Both the position numbers and the translations under genes were made by a program. The notes below the pieces were generated by a model. That model had not been told where the DNA came from. It saw only the letters and a list, made by a program, of their open reading frames with translations, and did not search any database. A DNA stretch of 64,000 nt. Source: Myroides oncorhynchi. Lineage in GTDB: Bacteria > Bacteroidota > Bacteroidia > Flavobacteriales > Flavobacteriaceae. Location: assembly GCF_020905415.1 (NCBI RefSeq), contig NZ_JAJJMP010000001.1, positions 1,499,501-1,563,500 of the forward strand, given 5' to 3'. Shown here piece by piece: positions 8,835-17,737 of the stretch (the first letter of the stretch is position 1; every line of letters begins with the position of its first letter).

Positions 8835-8919
8835 TGAGGAGTGTTTTAAGGAAGTAAGGTGAATTTACTTTGTGGAAAAAGTTAATGAGAATAGTTGTGT
8901 CTGATAGGGTTTATACTAT

Positions 8920-8951
8920 AAAAAAAGCTGACTATTTGTTAGTAGTCAGCT
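8920..8951 (-). terminator. Intrinsic terminator of the universal stress gene
   Basis: On the minus strand a 9-bp stem AGCTGACTA/TAGTCAGCT is followed by a run of six T residues. It lies 25 bp past the stop of the universal stress protein gene. Confidence 0.8.
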
Positions 8952-8976
8952 GTATTCTATATTGTGATTTTAAATA

Positions 8977-9807
8977 CTAGTCTATCTTAAGAGTCAGTAC
9001 AGAGATAGGCGAGTGGTTTACTAGGTCTTCACTGATACTTCCATTAAAGAAATGTGATAATCCTGTGCGTCCATGTGTAGCTATGGTGATAAGATTAGAA
9101 TCTACTTTCTTAGCAAAGTTTAGTACTCCTTTTTCTACAGTTAGGTCATTATAGATAGAAAGATCATATTCGGTCTCAGTGATATCTTCTAGGAATTCTT
9201 CAAATACTTCTTCAGCTACATGAGTAGGTTTAAAGCTATTCGGAGTGTTTACCATTAAAAGGTGTAGTTTCGTATTAAACATTGTATGTAAACGAAGTAT
9301 CTTTTTAAAAGGTTCCTTCATGTTATCTGTAAAATCAGAAGCAAATACTAAATCATTTACTTTAAAATCATCACCCTCCCCTTTGATTACTAAGACAGGA
9401 GCATCAGAGGTTCTTACTACCTTCTGAGTGTTAGATCCTACGAAGTATTCTTTAGCACCACTAGCACCGTGAGATCCCATTACGATAAGGTCTACATCGT
9501 TGGTTTCTGCTGTTTTAGTTACCCCGTAAGAAGTTCTGTCTAATATTAAACTGGTAGATACTTTGATCCCATTAAATGTTTCTGATAGAGCTAGTTCTTT
9601 AAGTTTTTCTTCAGCAGCATTTTTAAAGAACATAACTTCAGGTGCAGGAGTTCCTTTTTGGATACTATCATTTCCTTGTTGTGGTAAGTCAAGTATGTGT
9701 AATAATAGTATTTCTGCATTTTCTGATTTTTTGGCAATACACGATGCTACTTTGATAGCATTATAGGCTTGTGTAGAAAAATCTGTAGGTACTAGTATTT
9801 TTTTCAT
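8977..9807 (-). CDS. Universal stress protein, two tandem UspA domains
   Basis: This 276-aa cytosolic protein has two Usp domains. The first (about residues 1-145) starts KKILVPTDFSTQAYNAI and ends with the ATP-binding signature GSHGASGAKEYFVGSNTQKV. The second (about 150-276) carries ATHGRTGLSHFFNGSISEDL. Both keep a G-x2-G-x8/9-G-S/N pattern, suggesting nucleotide binding. It is monocistronic with its own terminator and lies divergent to the rimP-nusA-infB operon. Confidence 0.93.
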   Translation of the reverse strand: MKKILVPTDFSTQAYNAIKVASCIAKKSENAEILLLHILDLPQQGNDSIQKGTPAPEVMFFKNAAEEKLKELALSETFNGIKVSTSLILDRTSYGVTKTAETNDVDLIVMGSHGASGAKEYFVGSNTQKVVRTSDAPVLVIKGEGDDFKVNDLVFASDFTDNMKEPFKKILRLHTMFNTKLHLLMVNTPNSFKPTHVAEEVFEEFLEDITETEYDLSIYNDLTVEKGVLNFAKKVDSNLITIATHGRTGLSHFFNGSISEDLVNHSPISVLTLKID

Positions 9808-9905
9808 AGTGATATTTGTTGTTTTATTTCAATTTAATTACGTGATTTAAAGTTAAGAATATAATTATCAATAGGCAAAAGTTTTATTTGTAATAAAAAA
9901 ATTAA

Positions 9906-9913
9906 TATCTTTG
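9906..9913 (+). promoter_or_regulatory. -7 promoter element of rimP-nusA-infB
   Basis: TATCTTTG is a perfect match to the Bacteroidota TAnnTTTG -7 element, followed by the common CAC. A TTTG lies upstream at 9887-9890, but the 15-bp spacing is shorter than usual. The transcript would start near 9920 and include the hairpin at 9944-9969. Confidence 0.55.
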
Positions 9914-9941
9914 CACTGTTATTTATTAAAAAAGTTAAATA

Positions 9942-9986
9942 ATGAGGGGACATGTAGTCCCCTCTTTTTATAGCATATGGCATTAA
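9942..9986 (+). other. Possible 14-codon leader ORF in the rimP leader
   Basis: An ATG at 9942 opens a frame of 14 codons ([14 protein letters not shown]) that stops at 9984-9986, just inside rimP in another frame. It runs through both arms and the loop of the hairpin at 9944-9964. If translated, ribosomes would melt that hairpin. There is no independent evidence for translation. Confidence 0.3.
9944..9969 (+). terminator. Terminator-like hairpin (attenuator) in the rimP leader
   Basis: An 8-bp GC-rich stem GAGGGGAC/GTCCCCTC with loop ATGTA is followed at once by TTTTT. It lies between the likely promoter and the rimP start at 9977, so it would stop transcription of rimP-nusA-infB unless bypassed. 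E. coli NusA autoregulates its operon; a parallel here is inference. Confidence 0.75.
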
Positions 9987-10444
9987 AAAGTAAAGTACAA
10001 GAATTAATAGATAAGGCTTTAGAAGAGTATACGTCTATCTTTGTTATCGATTTTACAGTGTCTCCAGATAATAAGATTCTTCTTACTATTGATGGGGATG
10101 AGGGTGTGACACTACAAGATTGTATCAATTTTAGTAGAGCTATAGAGCATAATTTAGACAGAGAAGAAGAAGATTTCGGACTAGAGGTGGCGTCAGCAGG
10201 AGCTACAGCACCTATTAAGTTACTACGTCAGTACCATAAAAACATTGGTAGAAAACTGAAAGTAGTGACTCTAGATCAAGAGAAATATGAGGCTACTCTA
10301 GATAATGTTATCGATAATCAGATTGTCCTAAAATGGAAAGCGAGAGAAGCTAAGCCAGTAGGAAAAGGAAAAGTAACAGTGGATAAAGAAGCTGTTATAC
10401 CTTTCGAGAATATTAAAGAAGCGAATGTTATAATTTCATTTTAA
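9977..10444 (+). CDS. rimP: Ribosome maturation factor RimP
   Basis: RimP is needed for maturation of the 30S subunit. The 155-aa protein has the expected N-terminal alpha/beta domain (residues about 1-80, with [19 protein letters not shown]) and C-terminal SH3-like barrel (about 85-155, from [10 protein letters not shown]). The ATASAGA-like element is [12 protein letters not shown]. Start ATG 9977. It is followed after 14 bp by nusA, the classical rimP-nusA-infB order. Confidence 0.96.
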   Translation: MALKSKVQELIDKALEEYTSIFVIDFTVSPDNKILLTIDGDEGVTLQDCINFSRAIEHNLDREEEDFGLEVASAGATAPIKLLRQYHKNIGRKLKVVTLDQEKYEATLDNVIDNQIVLKWKAREAKPVGKGKVTVDKEAVIPFENIKEANVIISF

Positions 10445-10458
10445 AATAAAAAAAGCAC

Positions 10459-11697
10459 ATGGAGAATAGAGATTTAGTAGATTCATTCTCAGAATTTAAA
10501 GACGAAAAGGATATTGAGCGTGTAACGCTGATGGCAATCTTAGAAGATGTATTTAGAAATGCATTGAAAAAAAGATTTGGGAATGATGATAACTTTGATA
10601 TTATCGTTAACCCAGATAAAGGAGATTGTCAGATATTCAGAAACCGTATCGTAGTAAATGATGGTGAAGTAGAGAATGAGAACTATGAAATTTCATTATC
10701 TCAAGCACGCAAAATCGAACCAGATTTTGAGGTAGGAGAGGAAGTTTCAGAAGAAGTTAAATTAGAGGAGTTAGGTAGACGTGCTATTTTAGCATTGCGC
10801 CAAAACTTAAATTCTAAAGTGACTGAGCACGATAACACTACTTTATACAAACAGTTTAAAGACATTATCGGTGAAGTTTATTCTGCTGAAGTGCACCACA
10901 TCCGTCCAAAAGTTGTAATTTTGATGGATGAGGAAGGAAATGAAATCGTTTTACCAAAAGATAAACAGATTCCATCAGATTTCTTTAAAAAAGGAGAGAC
11001 TATCAAAGGTATTATCGAGGCAGTAGAATTAAAAGGAGCGAAACCACAAATCATTATGTCTAGAACATCACAACAGTTCTTAGAGAGATTATTTGAGCAA
11101 GAGATTCCTGAGATTGCTGATGGTCATATCACTATTAAGAAAGTAGTGCGTATCCCAGGTGAGAAAGCGAAAGTAGCAGTAGATACATTTGATGATCGTA
11201 TCGATCCAGTAGGAGCATGTGTGGGAATGAAAGGTTCTCGTATCCACGGTATCGTACGTGAATTAGGTAACGAAAATATCGATGTAATTAACTTTACAAA
11301 TAATACTGAGTTGTTTATAAAGCGTGCATTAGCACCTGCTAACGTAAACAAGGTAGTTATAAATGAAGAGACTAAGAAAGCGAATGTTTACTTAGCGTTA
11401 GAAGAGGTATCACGTGCGATAGGACGTGGTGGACAAAACATTAAACTAGCTGGTATGTTAACTGGTTATGATATTGATGTTATGCGTGAATTGAACCCAG
11501 AGGATGACGATGTTGAATTAAGAGAATTCAGTGACGAAATCGAAAATTGGGTAATTGAAGAATTTGCAAGAATCGGTTTAGATACAGCTAAAAGCGTTTT
11601 AAGCCTAAGTGTTGATGAGTTAATGAAACGTACTGATCTTGAGGAGGAAACAATTGAGAATGTCCTTAGAATCTTGAAAGAAGAATTCGAAGACTAA
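10459..11697 (+). CDS. nusA: Transcription termination/antitermination factor NusA
   Basis: This 412-aa protein is the short form without the C-terminal acidic repeats of E. coli. Domains in order: N-terminal RNA polymerase-binding domain (about 1-125), S1 (about 130-200), KH1 and KH2 (about 205-345: GACVGMKGSRIHGIVREL and AIGRGGQNIKLAG), then a short helical tail ending in a helix-hairpin-helix-like segment. NusA modulates pausing, hairpin-dependent termination and antitermination. It lies between rimP and infB, possibly governed by the leader hairpin at 9944. Confidence 0.97.
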   Translation: MENRDLVDSFSEFKDEKDIERVTLMAILEDVFRNALKKRFGNDDNFDIIVNPDKGDCQIFRNRIVVNDGEVENENYEISLSQARKIEPDFEVGEEVSEEVKLEELGRRAILALRQNLNSKVTEHDNTTLYKQFKDIIGEVYSAEVHHIRPKVVILMDEEGNEIVLPKDKQIPSDFFKKGETIKGIIEAVELKGAKPQIIMSRTSQQFLERLFEQEIPEIADGHITIKKVVRIPGEKAKVAVDTFDDRIDPVGACVGMKGSRIHGIVRELGNENIDVINFTNNTELFIKRALAPANVNKVVINEETKKANVYLALEEVSRAIGRGGQNIKLAGMLTGYDIDVMRELNPEDDDVELREFSDEIENWVIEEFARIGLDTAKSVLSLSVDELMKRTDLEEETIENVLRILKEEFED

Positions 11698-11745
11698 TGA
11701 ATACAGGTTAACAACACAACACAATTAATACACTAAAAGGATAAT

Positions 11746-14733
11746 ATGTCTGAAGAAAGAGCAATAAGAATTAATAAAGTTTTAAGGGAATTGAATATTT
11801 CTCTCGATAGAGCCGTTGACTTTTTAAAAGGTAAAGGTTTCGATATCGACGCAACACCTAATGCTAAAATTTCTGATCAAGAATATAGTGTTTTGACTAA
11901 ACAATTTTCTGCTGATAAAGGTAAGAAAGAGGCATCTATTGAAGTAAGTGAGGAGAAGAAGAAAGAGAAAGAAGCCTTAAAAGTGGAGCGCGATAAAGAA
12001 TTAGAAGAGAAGAAAAAGCAAGAGGAAGCTCGTATTAAACGCGAGCAAGAAGTTATCCGTGCTAAAGCTGAAGAAATAGCAGCTATCAAGCCTGTGGGTA
12101 AAATCGACTTAGAACCTAAAAAGACTAAAGCTTCTTCAGACGATTCAAATAAGGAAAATAAATCTTTTGAAAAAGATGCTCAGGCTCCTGCTAAAGAGAA
12201 TAAACAAAAGCAATCTAAAGAGGTTATAGAGGATAAGAAAGAGTCTGTCGCTAAACCTGTGGTTGAGAAGGAAGCATCTAAAGTAACGAACTCAAGTAAA
12301 CAAGTGGAAGCTAAAAAAGAGGTAGAAAAACCAAAACAGAAAGAATCTGTAACAGGAAGTAAGGATGCTTTATCTAAAAAAGAGGATGCTAAGAAAGTAG
12401 AATCCAAACCAGCAGTTGAAGTAACTAAGACTGAAGAGGTGGTAGATGAGACAATTAAGACAAATTACCAAAAACTATCAGGTACTACTTTTACTGGACA
12501 GACTATCGATTTATCTCAATTCGATAAGCCTAAAAAGAAAAAAGAAGAACCTAAGAAAGGTGGTAATGCAGGTAACAATGCTAAGCCTGGTGCTGGTAAT
12601 GCTGCTAATAAGAATAAGAGAAAACGTATAGCTAAACCTGGTGAGGGTGGTAATACTACTGGAGGTACTAACAACAATACTGGAGGTGCTAATAATACTG
12701 GTGGGAATAACAACAGAAACCAAGGTGGAGGACAACGTCCTAATAATAACAATAATGGTGGTGGTAACAAATTTGGTAATAGAAACCAAAGACGTAACAC
12801 TACAACACCTATCGTTAAGGCTGAGCCTACTGACGAAGAAGTGAAAAACCAAATTAAGGAGACTTTAGAACGTCTTCAAGGTAAAGGTAATAAGTCTAAA
12901 TCTGCTAAATACCGTCGTGATAAGCGTGATGTTCACCGTAAGAAAACGGACGATGAACAAAAAGCATTAGAGGCAGGAAGCAAGGTGTTAAAGGTAACAG
13001 AGTTCGTTACTGTAGGAGAAATCGCTACAATGATGGATGTGCCTATTACTAAAGTTATTGGTACTTGTATGTCATTAGGTATTATGGTAACGATGAATCA
13101 ACGTCTAGACGCTGAGACATTATCTATCGTAGCTGATGAGTTCGGATATGAAGTTGACTTTACTACAGCTGCTATTGAAGAGGCTATTGAAGAAGCACCA
13201 GATAATCCAGAAGATTTACAATCTCGTGCTCCTATTGTTACTGTAATGGGACACGTTGACCACGGTAAAACGTCTTTATTGGATTATGTTCGTAAAGCTA
13301 ACGTTATCGCAGGTGAGTCAGGAGGTATTACACAACACATCGGTGCTTATGGGGTAACATTAGAAAATGGTCAAAAGATTACTTTCTTAGATACACCAGG
13401 TCACGAGGCGTTTACTGCAATGCGTGCTCGTGGTGCGCAAGTAACAGATATCGTTATTATCGTAATCGCTGCGGATGATGACATTATGCCACAAACGAAA
13501 GAGGCTATTAGCCATGCTCAAGCGGCAGGTGTACCAATCATCTTTGCTATCAATAAAGTGGATAAGCCTACGGCTAATCCAGAGAAAATTAAAGAGAAAT
13601 TAGCTTCAATGAATTTCTTAGTAGAAGACTGGGGTGGTACTTATCAATCTCAAGATATCTCTGCTAAGCAAGGTATTGGTATGGCTGAATTACTTGAAAA
13701 AGTGTTATTAGAAGCTGAAATGCTTGACCTTAAAGCTAACCCAGATAAGTTAGCAGTAGGTACTGTAGTGGAGGCTTTCTTAGATAAAGGTAGAGGATAT
13801 GTATCTACTGTATTAGTTCAAGCTGGTACATTAAGAGTAGGTGATTATTTATTAGCTGGATGTAACCATGGTAAAGTTCGTGCTATGCATGATGAGCGTG
13901 GTAAATCAATTAAAGTGGCTGGACCATCAACACCAATCTCAGTATTAGGATTAGATGGAGCACCTACTGCAGGTGATAAATTTAACGTATTCGAAGAGGA
14001 AAAAGAAGCAAAACAAATTGCATCTAAACGTACTCAGTTAATCCGCGAACAATCAGTACGTGCTCAACGTCACATTACGTTAGCAGAGATTGGACGTCGT
14101 ATTGCATTAGGAGATTTCAAAGAGTTGAACATTATCTTAAAAGGAGACGTGGATGGTTCTGTTGAGGCATTATCAGATTCATTCTCTAAATTATCAACAG
14201 AAGAAATTCAAATCAACATTATCCACAAAGGAGTTGGTGCGATCACAGAGTCTGACGTATTGTTAGCTTCTGCTTCTGATGCTATTATTATTGGATTTAA
14301 CGTTCGTCCGATGGCGTCTGCTAAACAATTAGCTGATAAAGAAGAAATCGATATCCGTAACTACTCTATTATCTATGCTGCTATCGATGACCTTAAAGAT
14401 GCAATGGAAGGTATGTTATCTCCAGAGTTGAAAGAAGAGGTTACTGGTACTGCTGAGATTAGAGAGCTATTCAAAATTTCTAAAGTTGGTACTATCGCTG
14501 GATGTATGGTTACAGATGGTAAGATCTTCCGTAACTCTAGAATCCGCTTAATCCGCGAGGGAGTTGTAATTTACACTGGTGAGTTAACTGCTCTTAGACG
14601 TTTCAAAGACGATGCTAAAGAAGTATCTAAAGGATATGACTGTGGTATTCAAATCAAAAATTACAATGATATTAAGGAGTATGACGTAATCGAAGCTTTC
14701 CAAGAAGTAGAGGTTAAGAAGAAACTTAAATAA
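11746..14733 (+). CDS. infB: Translation initiation factor IF-2
   Basis: IF-2 is the GTPase that brings initiator tRNA to the 30S subunit. The 995-aa product has an IF2_N domain at the extreme N-terminus ([20 protein letters not shown]), a long Lys/Glu-rich linker (about 60-270), a Gly/Asn-rich low-complexity stretch (about 270-350), a second N domain, and the G domain from about residue 500 with [17 protein letters not shown] and NKVDKP. Domains II, III and C2 follow. The low-complexity linker makes it longer than the E. coli protein. It ends the rimP operon and is followed by a terminator. Confidence 0.98.
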   Translation: MSEERAIRINKVLRELNISLDRAVDFLKGKGFDIDATPNAKISDQEYSVLTKQFSADKGKKEASIEVSEEKKKEKEALKVERDKELEEKKKQEEARIKREQEVIRAKAEEIAAIKPVGKIDLEPKKTKASSDDSNKENKSFEKDAQAPAKENKQKQSKEVIEDKKESVAKPVVEKEASKVTNSSKQVEAKKEVEKPKQKESVTGSKDALSKKEDAKKVESKPAVEVTKTEEVVDETIKTNYQKLSGTTFTGQTIDLSQFDKPKKKKEEPKKGGNAGNNAKPGAGNAANKNKRKRIAKPGEGGNTTGGTNNNTGGANNTGGNNNRNQGGGQRPNNNNNGGGNKFGNRNQRRNTTTPIVKAEPTDEEVKNQIKETLERLQGKGNKSKSAKYRRDKRDVHRKKTDDEQKALEAGSKVLKVTEFVTVGEIATMMDVPITKVIGTCMSLGIMVTMNQRLDAETLSIVADEFGYEVDFTTAAIEEAIEEAPDNPEDLQSRAPIVTVMGHVDHGKTSLLDYVRKANVIAGESGGITQHIGAYGVTLENGQKITFLDTPGHEAFTAMRARGAQVTDIVIIVIAADDDIMPQTKEAISHAQAAGVPIIFAINKVDKPTANPEKIKEKLASMNFLVEDWGGTYQSQDISAKQGIGMAELLEKVLLEAEMLDLKANPDKLAVGTVVEAFLDKGRGYVSTVLVQAGTLRVGDYLLAGCNHGKVRAMHDERGKSIKVAGPSTPISVLGLDGAPTAGDKFNVFEEEKEAKQIASKRTQLIREQSVRAQRHITLAEIGRRIALGDFKELNIILKGDVDGSVEALSDSFSKLSTEEIQINIIHKGVGAITESDVLLASASDAIIIGFNVRPMASAKQLADKEEIDIRNYSIIYAAIDDLKDAMEGMLSPELKEEVTGTAEIRELFKISKVGTIAGCMVTDGKIFRNSRIRLIREGVVIYTGELTALRRFKDDAKEVSKGYDCGIQIKNYNDIKEYDVIEAFQEVEVKKKLK

Positions 14734-14751
14734 TCAAAATATAATTTAGAA

Positions 14752-14783
14752 AAAGCTTGTCAGTGATGACAAGCTTTTTTTTT
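14752..14783 (+). terminator. Intrinsic terminator after infB
   Basis: An 11-bp stem AAAGCTTGTCA/TGACAAGCTTT with loop GTGA runs into a long T run. It starts about 20 bp past the infB stop. Confidence 0.92.
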
Positions 14784-14826
14784 GATTAAAAATCGCTATA
14801 GTATTTGTTGACTGTGTTCGTCAGTT

Positions 14827-14978
14827 AATCCGAGAATACGCGATAGACTTATAAATGAAAAGGAATTATGAAAACTAGGTCAAATCATTGATTTTAGTAT
14901 ACTATAGTTTAAGAGTTCATGAAAAGGACTGTGTAGTAGAATTGCTTTGTAGTCTTTGGTTAGCGCTGATTCTGGGTT
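14827..14978 (+). repeat. Dispersed palindromic repeat, copy D
   Basis: Same orientation as copies B and C. Shared blocks include GCGATAGACTTATAAA, the core TATACTATAG and AGAATTGCTTTGTAGT, and the right end is CTGGGTT. The left terminal repeat is eroded (AATCCGAGAA instead of AACCCAGATT). The direct flanks read TTAAT on both sides. It lies between infB and the next plus-strand gene. Confidence 0.8.
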
Positions 14979-15077
14979 AATTGTTAAGTTTGTGGTAAAG
15001 ATTTCTGCCAAGTTGTCTTATTTTAAAATTGGCTTGTATTTTGCACACATATTACAAAGCAATAAAAAAGTATTAGT

Positions 15078-15749
15078 ATGATTTGGATTTTGATGATCGC
15101 TATAATGGGAGCCAGCTGGTTAGTTGGTAATCGTTTAAAGAAGAAGTTTGAAACTTATTCTAAGGTTCATTTACAAAATGGTATGAGTGGTGCTGAGATA
15201 GCACAGAAGATGCTAATGGATCACGGTATCCGTGATGTAAGAGTAATCTCTACTCCAGGCAGATTAACAGACCACTATAATCCGATGGATAAAACAGTGA
15301 ATCTAAGTGAGGCAGTATACAATGAGCGTAATGCAGCGGCAGCGGCAGTAGCAGCACATGAAGTAGGACACGCTGTACAGCATGCTGAAGCTTATCACTG
15401 GCTGACAATGCGTTCTAAATTAGTACCAATCGTTAGCTTCACTTCTTCTATTATGTCATTCGTACTATTAGGAGGAATATTGATGTTAAATAGTTTTCCA
15501 CAGTTATTGTTAATTGGGATTATCTTATTTGCAATGACGACAATATTCTCTTTTGTTACTTTACCAGTGGAGTACGATGCTAGTAATCGCGCTTTAAAGT
15601 GGTTAAAAGCAAAGAATATGGTAACTCAAGCGGAATATGCAGGGGCAGAAGATTCGCTTAAGTGGGCTGCACGTACCTATGTAGTAGCAGCGATAAGTTC
15701 ATTAGCTACGTTGCTATACTATGTGATGATCTATATGAATCGAAGATAA
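15078..15749 (+). CDS. Neutral zinc metallopeptidase, YugP-like
   Basis: This 223-aa integral membrane protein of the zinc peptidase-2 (YugP) family carries the HEVGH active-site motif in AAAVAAHEVGHAVQHAE, at about residue 94. There is an N-terminal helix (MIWILMIAIMGASWLVG), two central hydrophobic helices (about 120-165) and a C-terminal helix. Family length is about 225. The physiological substrate is not known. Monocistronic; it shares a bidirectional terminator with the converging nuclease gene. Confidence 0.92.
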   Translation: MIWILMIAIMGASWLVGNRLKKKFETYSKVHLQNGMSGAEIAQKMLMDHGIRDVRVISTPGRLTDHYNPMDKTVNLSEAVYNERNAAAAAVAAHEVGHAVQHAEAYHWLTMRSKLVPIVSFTSSIMSFVLLGGILMLNSFPQLLLIGIILFAMTTIFSFVTLPVEYDASNRALKWLKAKNMVTQAEYAGAEDSLKWAARTYVVAAISSLATLLYYVMIYMNRR

Positions 15750-15760
15750 TAAAGATATAA

Positions 15761-15803
15761 AAACAAGAAACGCCTTCTACACAGAAGGCGTTTCTTGTTT
15801 TTA
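15761..15803. terminator. Bidirectional terminator, 18-bp stem
   Basis: A perfect stem from AAACAAGAAACGCCTTCT to its complement, with loop ACAC. It has A and T runs on its two sides and sits between the stops of two converging genes, serving both. Confidence 0.93.
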
Positions 15804-16628
15804 TAGTGGATTGATAGTAATCATTAAGGGGATATGATCAGAGACTTTTCTTGCAATAGTAATGTCTTCAAAATCTTCAAAGAAGAGAATAGGTGTCGCT
15901 TTTACTAGTTCGTTTTTTTCACTGTGATAAAATATATTGTCATATTCTGAGGCTAGACAATCTCCTTTTATACACTTCTGTCTGAGGCTACTCTTTTGAT
16001 CAGTAAAACTCGCTACATATCCTTGTTTCTTTAAGGGATTAAATACAGTGTGTCTCTCAGGTAGGTTAAAGTCCCCTAAGAATATAAGATTGTGTTCTGG
16101 GTATATTTCAGGAAAGAACTTCAAGTACTTTATTTCGGTTTCTGGTTGATGTTTAGTAGGCAAAGTATGAATGCTGCTTATCGTTATCTCCTTTCCTTTA
16201 TAAATAAAGGTTGCTATATAAGGTTCTCTTTCTATTTCTTCTTGGTAGGTTGGTTCTAAGAATGGTTTTCCCTTAAGTTTAACCTTGTTTGTTCTCCAAA
16301 TATAAGCATAGCGCTCTGAGCGATAAGGAGAACTTATGGTAGGATCACTTACTGAATAATCCCATTTGGCACCTGAAGATCTGTTTAGCTCCTCGTTTAG
16401 TTTAGCGATGGTTTGTGCACCTGATGGGTTAGTGACAACCTCTTGGATAGCGATAATATCTGTTTGTTTAATGATTTTAGCGATGTATTCTATGTGTTCC
16501 TCTGTTTTGCTTTTTCCTATATTAAGTAGGTTCCAAGTCATAATCTTTACTTGTGCTTGGATAGTGAATGATAAGAATAGGGTAGTAGATAGAAGTAATA
16601 AGGCTTTTAAAAATCTCGTACTAGGCAT
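15801..16628 (-). CDS. Exported endonuclease/exonuclease/phosphatase family protein
   Basis: This 275-aa protein has an N-terminal signal peptide (hydrophobic residues about 8-24, ending IQAQ) followed by one EEP (DNase I-like) domain. The family motifs are MTWNLLNIG, the catalytic-glutamate segment IAIQEV, GDFNLP and the C-terminal DHIPLMI. The substrate (DNA, RNA or phosphoester) cannot be read from the sequence; export suggests nutrient nuclease or phosphatase activity. Divergent from ribF. Confidence 0.9.
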   Translation of the reverse strand: MPSTRFLKALLLLSTTLFLSFTIQAQVKIMTWNLLNIGKSKTEEHIEYIAKIIKQTDIIAIQEVVTNPSGAQTIAKLNEELNRSSGAKWDYSVSDPTISSPYRSERYAYIWRTNKVKLKGKPFLEPTYQEEIEREPYIATFIYKGKEITISSIHTLPTKHQPETEIKYLKFFPEIYPEHNLIFLGDFNLPERHTVFNPLKKQGYVASFTDQKSSLRQKCIKGDCLASEYDNIFYHSEKNELVKATPILFFEDFEDITIARKVSDHIPLMITINPL

Positions 16629-16777
16629 ATTGAATTATGTTAAAGGGATTACATTATATTGTTTTTATAAAGAGGCTTTTGTAAAAATGATGTATTTTTA
16701 CACGGTTTTATTTTGCATCCTACCTCTTTAGAAAAGGGTGACAAAATTAGTAATGTAACTGATATAAACTTTAAAAA

Positions 16778-17737
16778 TTGAAAACATTTTCTTCTATATC
16801 AAATTTTGAAAGTGAGAAACGAGTAATAGCAACTTTAGGAACATTTGATGGTGTACATATCGGTCATCAGATGATCATTAAGAAGCTAGTAGATTCTGCA
16901 AATGCAACGGGTGGAGAAAGTCTGGTATTGACATTCTTTCCACATCCACGTATGGTTTTAAAGCAGGATAACACGATACGATTACTCAATACAATAGAGG
17001 AGAAGAAAGAGCTTTTAAAAGGATTAGGCTTGGATAATTTGGTTATTCAAAAGTTTGATTTTGAGTTTTCACAGTTGACAGCTGAGGAGTTCGTGAAGCA
17101 GATATTAGTTGAAAAATTTAATATCTCTAAGATTATCATCGGTCACGATCATCGTTTTGGAAAAAATAGAACAGCAGACATCAATGATCTAAAAGCATTC
17201 GGAGAGAAGTATGGGTTCGAAGTAGAAGAGATTTCTGCTCAAGAGATAGATCACGTATCTATTAGCTCAACGAAGATACGCACCGCATTAGAGGAAGTAG
17301 GAGATATGACGTTGGCAAATGAGTTCTTAGGTTATGAATACTACTTCTCTGGAGTAGTGGTACACGGTAAGAAGTTAGGTCGTACACTTGGTTTCCCAAC
17401 AGCTAATATCGTAGTAGATGAAGATTATAAACTGATACCAAAGAATGGAGTTTATGTCGTAGAATCTGAACTAAATGGTGAGAAGGTGAAAGGAATGATG
17501 AGTGTAGGGATTAATCCTACGTTTGCAGATCATCCCTATACAATAGAGGTTAATTATCTAGATTGGTCTGGTGATTTATACGACCAAAGGCTAAAAGTTC
17601 GTATCTTAGACAGAATAAGAGATGAATTAAAGTTTAGTGGACTTGATGAGTTAGTTGCGAAGTTAAATGATGATGAACGTGTGACTAGAGAGTTCTTTAG
17701 TTGTTATGAAAGAAAAACTGTTCCAACAGATAGATAA
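16778..17737 (+). CDS. ribF: Bifunctional riboflavin kinase/FAD synthetase, TTG start
   Basis: RibF makes FMN and FAD from riboflavin. The N-terminal FAD-synthetase domain (about 1-180) has TLGTFDGVHIGHQ and GHDHRFGKNR. The C-terminal riboflavin kinase domain has GRTLGFPTANI and NGVYVV. At 319 aa the length is standard. The start is a TTG at 16778: the first ATG in frame (16870) lies inside the FDGVHIGHQ motif and would remove the nucleotide-binding site. The gene overlaps the following HTTM gene by 32 bp. Confidence 0.95.
   Translation: MKTFSSISNFESEKRVIATLGTFDGVHIGHQMIIKKLVDSANATGGESLVLTFFPHPRMVLKQDNTIRLLNTIEEKKELLKGLGLDNLVIQKFDFEFSQLTAEEFVKQILVEKFNISKIIIGHDHRFGKNRTADINDLKAFGEKYGFEVEEISAQEIDHVSISSTKIRTALEEVGDMTLANEFLGYEYYFSGVVVHGKKLGRTLGFPTANIVVDEDYKLIPKNGVYVVESELNGEKVKGMMSVGINPTFADHPYTIEVNYLDWSGDLYDQRLKVRILDRIRDELKFSGLDELVAKLNDDERVTREFFSCYERKTVPTDR

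Larger units (their letters stand above)
14734..15077. other. Non-coding gap after infB
   Basis: This 344-bp gap holds the infB terminator (14752-14783) and copy D of the dispersed palindromic repeat (14827-14978). The remaining 100 bp are presumably the promoter region of the peptidase gene at 15078. No gene is seen. Confidence 0.75.

Noticed and set aside
12511..12852. Long minus-strand frames rich in Leu, Pro and Ser opposite infB
   Set aside because: They are antisense shadows of the Gly/Asn-rich low-complexity part of IF-2; composition follows from that bias.
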